DNA of 8,973 bases from Clostridia bacterium (GTDB taxonomy: Bacteria > Bacillota > Clostridia > Oscillospirales > Oscillospiraceae): NCBI GenBank assembly GCA_003245395.1, contig QKDF01000076.1, positions 1 to 8,973 on the forward strand, read 5' to 3'. Under the pieces are notes generated by a model. That model was not told the DNA's origin and searched no databases. It was given only the letters and a program-made list of their open reading frames with translations. The translations under genes and the position numbers were made by a program. Positions 6,575-8,973 of the stretch are shown here, one piece after another. Each line of letters opens with the position of its first letter. Positions within the stretch are counted from its first letter, which is position 1.

Positions 6575-7233
6575 ATCCGCACTCCTTCCTTTAACGCCCC
6601 CGCCGCGGCGGAACACTTCAGCAGGGAAACCAGACGTGCAGCTTCTGTCGGCGCCAGCTCCGCCTGATTGATAAATACGCGGTCATGGAGATTTTCCCTC
6701 TCCAGCACCCGTGCAACCAACTCCGGTGTCACAGGCATGTCCAGCTCCGCTTCTGCCAGCTTGGCATATAGTTCCGGTCGGTGGGCTGCCTCCCGAATGG
6801 GCCGGCCAAAACAGGATGCTCCCACTACGCATAGCGTCTGTCCTGCTTCCGGCGGAATCACCGGCTCATGAGGGGCATGGGCTTTCAGGGGGCAGTGCGC
6901 CGAGCCGTCTGCTTCTACCAAGACATAATCAAACAGTGCGGTCAGGCGCCCCATGGGCAGCGAAGGAGCCGTCAGCTTGCCGGTCTCCGGTTCCGGCGTT
7001 CCCGCGCAAATCAGGCGTGATCCGTCCCCGGCCGCCCGCAGGGCATTTTCTCCGGGTTCCGTCACAAGAGGAAGCCCGTAAAAAGGGAAAATCTTTGTGG
7101 TGGTACACAGAAGAACCGAATGTCCCTTTTCCGCCAATTCCTCTCCCAGCACCCGCAGCAGCGTGGTTTTTCCCCCGCCGCCGATCACAGCGGTGATGCC
7201 GGGGCTGATTTCCAGCAGTTTTTCCAGCTCCAC
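6568..7233 (-). CDS. yqeC: Selenium-dependent hydroxylase accessory protein YqeC (P-loop)
   Basis: A 221-residue predicted nucleotide-binding protein of the YqeC family, found with yqeB and selD. The Walker A loop is IGGGGKTTLL (17-26) with Lys22. It is followed by LLCTTTKIFP (41-50) and the family signature FDYVLVEADGSAHCPLKAHAPHEPVIP (101-127), where VEADG is the likely Walker B/Mg region, and later VVGASCFGRPI (136-146). I chose the GTG start at 7233-7231 because AAGGAGG precedes it by 7 nt and the Walker loop then sits close to the N-terminus, as usual for the family. An ATG far upstream (7299) has no ribosome binding site and lies upstream of the predicted transcription start. It is the first gene of the operon yqeC-yqeB-selD and overlaps yqeB by 7 nt. 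It may act as an NTP-driven maturation factor; that is inference. Confidence 0.92.
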   Translation of the reverse strand: MELEKLLEISPGITAVIGGGGKTTLLRVLGEELAEKGHSVLLCTTTKIFPFYGLPLVTEPGENALRAAGDGSRLICAGTPEPETGKLTAPSLPMGRLTALFDYVLVEADGSAHCPLKAHAPHEPVIPPEAGQTLCVVGASCFGRPIREAAHRPELYAKLAEAELDMPVTPELVARVLERENLHDRVFINQAELAPTEAARLVSLLKCSAAAGALKEGVRIC

Positions 7234-7258
7234 CCGATCCCCTCCTTGTTCTTTTCCC

Positions 7259-7287
7259 AGAATAACACCCCCCATTCGCATCGTCAA
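7259..7287 (-). promoter_or_regulatory. Predicted sigma-A promoter for yqeC-yqeB-selD
   Basis: On the minus strand TTGACG (7287-7282) and TATTCT (7264-7259) are 17 nt apart, giving a predicted RNA start near 7252 and a leader of only about 20 nt before the GTG of yqeC. Another TTGACC lies slightly upstream at 7307-7302. The short leader leaves no room for a riboswitch on this side. Confidence 0.6.
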
Positions 7288-7316
7288 GGGCGCACCCAAA
7301 GGGTCAACCTATTTTC

Positions 7317-7345
7317 TTGACTTTTGTGCGGAAAGCGGTTATGAT
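7317..7345 (+). promoter_or_regulatory. Predicted sigma-A promoter for the molybdopterin-binding protein gene
   Basis: TTGACT (7317-7322) and TATGAT (7340-7345), each five of six to consensus, are separated by exactly 17 nt. RNA would begin near 7352, leaving about 205 nt of leader before the ATG at 7557. It faces away from the yqeC promoter; the two -35 boxes are about 30 nt apart, so one bound regulator could control both. Confidence 0.65.
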
Positions 7346-7387
7346 AGTGCAGAACGTTTCCCTCAAGTGAGAATCACGTTTAAGGGA

Positions 7388-7560
7388 GACATCCAGATAC
7401 CGGGCGCCTGCGGGAGGACTTGATTATCCGCGGCTGTCGGTGACAGCTCTGCACAACTATCGCTGCCGCTGCTGTATGCCCGGGTATCTTTGCGATCATG
7501 GTAAAGAAGGGCGCCATTTGCCCCGGCGATGAGATTACCATTATGGAGGCATCAGCATGA
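7388..7560 (+). pseudogene. Remnant of a MOSC-domain (molybdenum cofactor-binding) gene, frame-broken
   Basis: No intact reading frame spans this stretch, but MOSC-like peptide pieces occur in order on the plus strand in different frames. DIQIPGACG is at 7388-7414; EDLIIRG is at 7414-7434 in another frame; RLSVTAL is at 7431-7451 in a third; IFAIMVKKGAICPGDEITIMEASA, ending in TGA, is at 7486-7560. Joined, they resemble the family pattern PGxFGENLxxxG followed much later by GIFAxVxxGGxxxPGDEI. The middle (beta strands and conserved Cys) and the N-terminus are missing. The final TGA overlaps the next ATG as ATGA, the arrangement of two coupled genes. MOSC genes often sit beside molybdopterin-binding protein genes. 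The match is by eye and short, so this remains tentative. The last in-frame piece (ATG 7498, 20 residues) has no ribosome binding site. Confidence 0.45.
7396..7488 (+). promoter_or_regulatory. Possible structured leader of the molybdopterin-binding protein mRNA
   Basis: GATACCGGGC (7396-7405) can pair with GCCCGGGTATC (7478-7488), ten pairs with one bulged base, enclosing 72 nt. Inside is a perfect 6-bp hairpin GCTGTC/GACAGC (7433-7438 with 7442-7447) with a GGT loop. The element starts about 45 nt after the predicted transcription start. Molybdenum cofactor genes are often under a Moco riboswitch, but I cannot match this to that consensus from memory. The same bases look like decayed MOSC coding sequence, so the fold may be incidental. 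Confidence 0.25.
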
Positions 7561-8579
7561 AGCTGCTAAAAACCGAGGAAGCCGTGGGGCATGTACTGTG
7601 CCACGATCTGACCCAGATCATCCCCGGCGAATATAAGGACGCCCGATTCCGCAAGGGACATGTGGTCGCTCAGGAAGATATTCCTGTTTTGCTGAGTATG
7701 GGCAAACAACATCTGTATGTTTGGGAAATGACCCCTGACATGATTCATGAAAACGACGCAGCTACTCGGCTGTGCGCTCTGGCCCAGGGGAACAACATCG
7801 TGCACTCCGACGACATCAAAGAGGGCAAGATCGAGTTGTTCGCCGCGTGCGACGGGTTCTTCTCTTTGGATGCAGAGCGGCTTTATGCCGTCAATTCCGT
7901 CCCCGATGTAATGCTCGCCACCCGCAAGGGTGGAACAGCCGTCAAAAAAGGCGACAAGCTGGCGGGCATGCGGGTGATCCCTTTGATCATTGAAGAGGAA
8001 AAGCTCCGTGCCGCCGAGGAAGCGGCGGGAGAAAAGCCGTTGATGGAAGTTTTGCCTTACCGCCTGAAGACAGCAGGTCTTGTAGTCACCGGCAGCGAGG
8101 TCAAGTCCGGCATGATCGACGACAAGTTCACCCCGGCGGTCAAACGCAAGCTGGAAGAGCACGGCATCTCTGTCGTTATGCAGGTTTTCTCGGGCGATGG
8201 CGTGGAAAACGTGGCTGCCGCAATTTCACAGGTTCGCACACAGGGCGTGGATCTGGTGCTGTGCACCGGCGGCATGAGCGTGGACCCCGACGATAACACC
8301 CCCGGCGGCATCCGGGCCTCCGGCGCACAGATTGTAACTTATGGCGCTCCGGTTTTGCCCGGTGCCATGTTTCTGCTGGGTTATTTCCCCGACGGCGTGC
8401 CCATCATGGGACTTCCCGGCTGTGTTATGTTTGCCGGAGCCACCGTATTTGATCTGGTGCTCCCGCGTATAGCCGCCGGGATTCCGGTCTCTCGCCAGGA
8501 CATCATCGCCATGGGCAACGGGGGGCTGTGCCTTGGCTGCAAGGTCTGCCACTGGCCCATCTGTCCCTTTGGACGATAA
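7557..8579 (+). CDS. MoeA-like molybdopterin-binding protein with Cys-rich C-terminus
   Basis: A 340-residue cytoplasmic protein with a MoCF_biosynth (MoeA/MogA-type) molybdopterin-binding domain, of the type encoded beside molybdenum hydroxylase and YqeB/YqeC genes. The N-terminal part (1-160) has MoeA-like pieces: VGHVLCHDLTQIIPGEYKDARFRKGHVV (10-37) and VKKGDKLAGMRVIPL (129-143). The MPT domain starts at about 170 with GLVVTGSEVKSGMIDDKF (174-191), then SGDG (212-215), CTGGMSVDPDDNTP (236-249) and GLPGCVMF (285-292). The tail has Cys325, 328, 331 and 336 in CLGCKVCHWPICPFG, which could bind a metal or Fe-S cluster. It is shorter than typical MoeA (about 400 residues) and lacks the usual MoeA C-terminal domain IV. 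ATG 7557 has GGAGG (7545-7549) 7 nt upstream and overlaps the TGA of the MOSC remnant. It likely acts in Mo insertion or in handling the cofactor for a hydroxylase; the exact step is unknown. Confidence 0.88.
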   Translation: MKLLKTEEAVGHVLCHDLTQIIPGEYKDARFRKGHVVAQEDIPVLLSMGKQHLYVWEMTPDMIHENDAATRLCALAQGNNIVHSDDIKEGKIELFAACDGFFSLDAERLYAVNSVPDVMLATRKGGTAVKKGDKLAGMRVIPLIIEEEKLRAAEEAAGEKPLMEVLPYRLKTAGLVVTGSEVKSGMIDDKFTPAVKRKLEEHGISVVMQVFSGDGVENVAAAISQVRTQGVDLVLCTGGMSVDPDDNTPGGIRASGAQIVTYGAPVLPGAMFLLGYFPDGVPIMGLPGCVMFAGATVFDLVLPRIAAGIPVSRQDIIAMGNGGLCLGCKVCHWPICPFGR

Positions 8580-8583
8580 ATCC

Positions 8584-8613
8584 ATTTGCGCCCACAGTAT
8601 GGGCGCAAATTTT
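8584..8613 (+). terminator. Intrinsic terminator after the molybdopterin-binding protein gene
   Basis: A perfect 10-bp stem (ATTTGCGCCC, 8584-8593, with GGGCGCAAAT, 8601-8610), a 7-nt loop and TTTT at its 3' end (8610-8613) begin 4 nt after the stop codon. The arms are symmetrical, but no gene converges on it. It separates this gene from the downstream transport gene, which should have its own promoter. Confidence 0.75.
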
Positions 8614-8745
8614 CGCAGTCCGTTAACCTCAATTAAATATCACGGTTTTTACTTTCTGGCAGCAGTACGTGCAAAACACATATTCCTTGTCCCCAACTAA
8701 GACTACCTGAAAAACATCATTACATTGAAAAGGAGTTTTTATCTA

Positions 8746-8973
8746 ATGAAAAAAGTGTTCGCTTTATCTCTTGCACTGGCCATGACGTTATCATTGGCTG
8801 CCTGCGGTACGTCCGCACCCGCTGCGTCCGCCTCCGGTTCTGCGGCTGCATCTTCCTCCGCCCAGCCCGTGGAGCTGACGATCTTTGCCGCTGCCTCCAT
8901 GACCGAAACCCTCACCCAGATCAAAGATCTCTACAAGACGGTGGCGCCCAACGTCACGCTGACCTTTACCTTT
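8746..8973 (+). CDS. modA: Molybdate ABC transporter substrate-binding lipoprotein (ModA-like), 3' part beyond window
   Basis: The first 76 residues of a secreted binding lipoprotein; the gene continues past the right edge. MKKVFALSLALAMTLSLAAC is a lipoprotein signal peptide with lipobox LAAC and acylated Cys20. A low-complexity Ala/Ser/Pro linker (21-44) follows, then VELTIFAAASMTETLTQIKDLY (46-67), the start of the mature fold. In it FAAASMTETL is the ModA signature whose Ser contacts the oxyanion. The ATG at 8746 has AGGAG (8731-8735) 10 nt upstream. It follows a terminator, so it probably has its own promoter; I found no convincing -35/-10 pair between 8614 and 8745. Context (Mo cofactor and hydroxylase accessory genes) favours molybdate over tungstate or sulfate, but a tungstate-binding relative cannot be excluded from the N-terminus alone. 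Confidence 0.88.
   Translation, partial: MKKVFALSLALAMTLSLAACGTSAPAASASGSAAASSSAQPVELTIFAAASMTETLTQIKDLYKTVAPNVTLTFTF

Noticed and set aside
7234..7299. Upstream ATG for yqeC
   Set aside because: It lies upstream of the predicted transcription start and has no ribosome binding site, while the GTG at 7233 has AAGGAGG.
7566..8162. A 198-codon open frame antisense to the MoeA-like gene
   Set aside because: It is the complement of a well-supported coding sequence and shows no domain signature.
8614..8745. A ModE-type operator or promoter upstream of the ModA-like gene
   Set aside because: AT-rich stretches occur, but no inverted repeat resembling a ModE site and no -35/-10 pair with proper spacing stood out.
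1..8973. CRISPR arrays, tRNA or rRNA genes, insertion sequences
   Set aside because: Reading the whole window I saw no spaced direct-repeat array, no cloverleaf-like sequence, no transposase motifs and no terminal inverted repeats.

Overview
The window looks like chromosomal DNA from a GC-rich clostridial Firmicute, plausibly Oscillospiraceae-like. This rests on strong AGGAGG-type ribosome binding sites, sigma-A-type promoters, an FHA-SEDS/penicillin-binding-protein gene pair and a selenium-dependent molybdenum hydroxylase accessory cluster. The taxon is inferred from gene content and style. No rRNA or other marker is present.

Layout. (1) 1-2540, minus strand: a cell-wall module. An FHA domain fused to a SEDS (FtsW/RodA/SpoVE) glycosyltransferase overlaps by 14 nt a class B penicillin-binding protein that runs off the left edge. 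(2) 2541-2778: a divergent control region with one good promoter facing each way. (3) 2779-4648, plus strand: a stand-alone radical SAM protein of unknown substrate, a hairpin, then a ketopantoate-reductase-family (ApbA/PanE) oxidoreductase. (4) 4649-4811: a convergent junction with two hairpins; the second has a run of seven T and lies inside the 3' end of selD. (5) 4734-7233, minus strand: the tight operon yqeC-yqeB-selD, with overlaps of 7 and 1 nt, starting from a clear promoter. (6) 7234-7556: divergent promoters, then a stretch that appears to hold the frame-broken remains of a MOSC-domain gene and that can also fold through a long-range stem. (7) 7557-8579, plus strand: a MoeA-like molybdopterin-binding protein with a cysteine-rich tail, then a terminator. 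(8) 8746-8973, plus strand: the start of a molybdate-binding lipoprotein (ModA-like), cut by the right edge.

How the genes fit together. SelD makes selenophosphate. YqeB and YqeC are the conserved companions of SelD in genomes that put labile selenium into molybdenum hydroxylases (xanthine dehydrogenase-like enzymes) rather than, or as well as, into selenocysteine. The MoeA-like protein and the ModA-like lipoprotein supply the molybdenum side (cofactor handling and molybdate uptake). The right half is therefore a selenium plus molybdenum cofactor maturation locus; the hydroxylase itself is not in the window. The radical SAM/reductase pair sits between this locus and the cell-wall genes and has no assignable pathway. 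It is the least explained coding content here. I did not see a clearly new system. The best leads are the MOSC remnant/structured leader, the radical SAM/reductase pair and the terminator embedded in selD.
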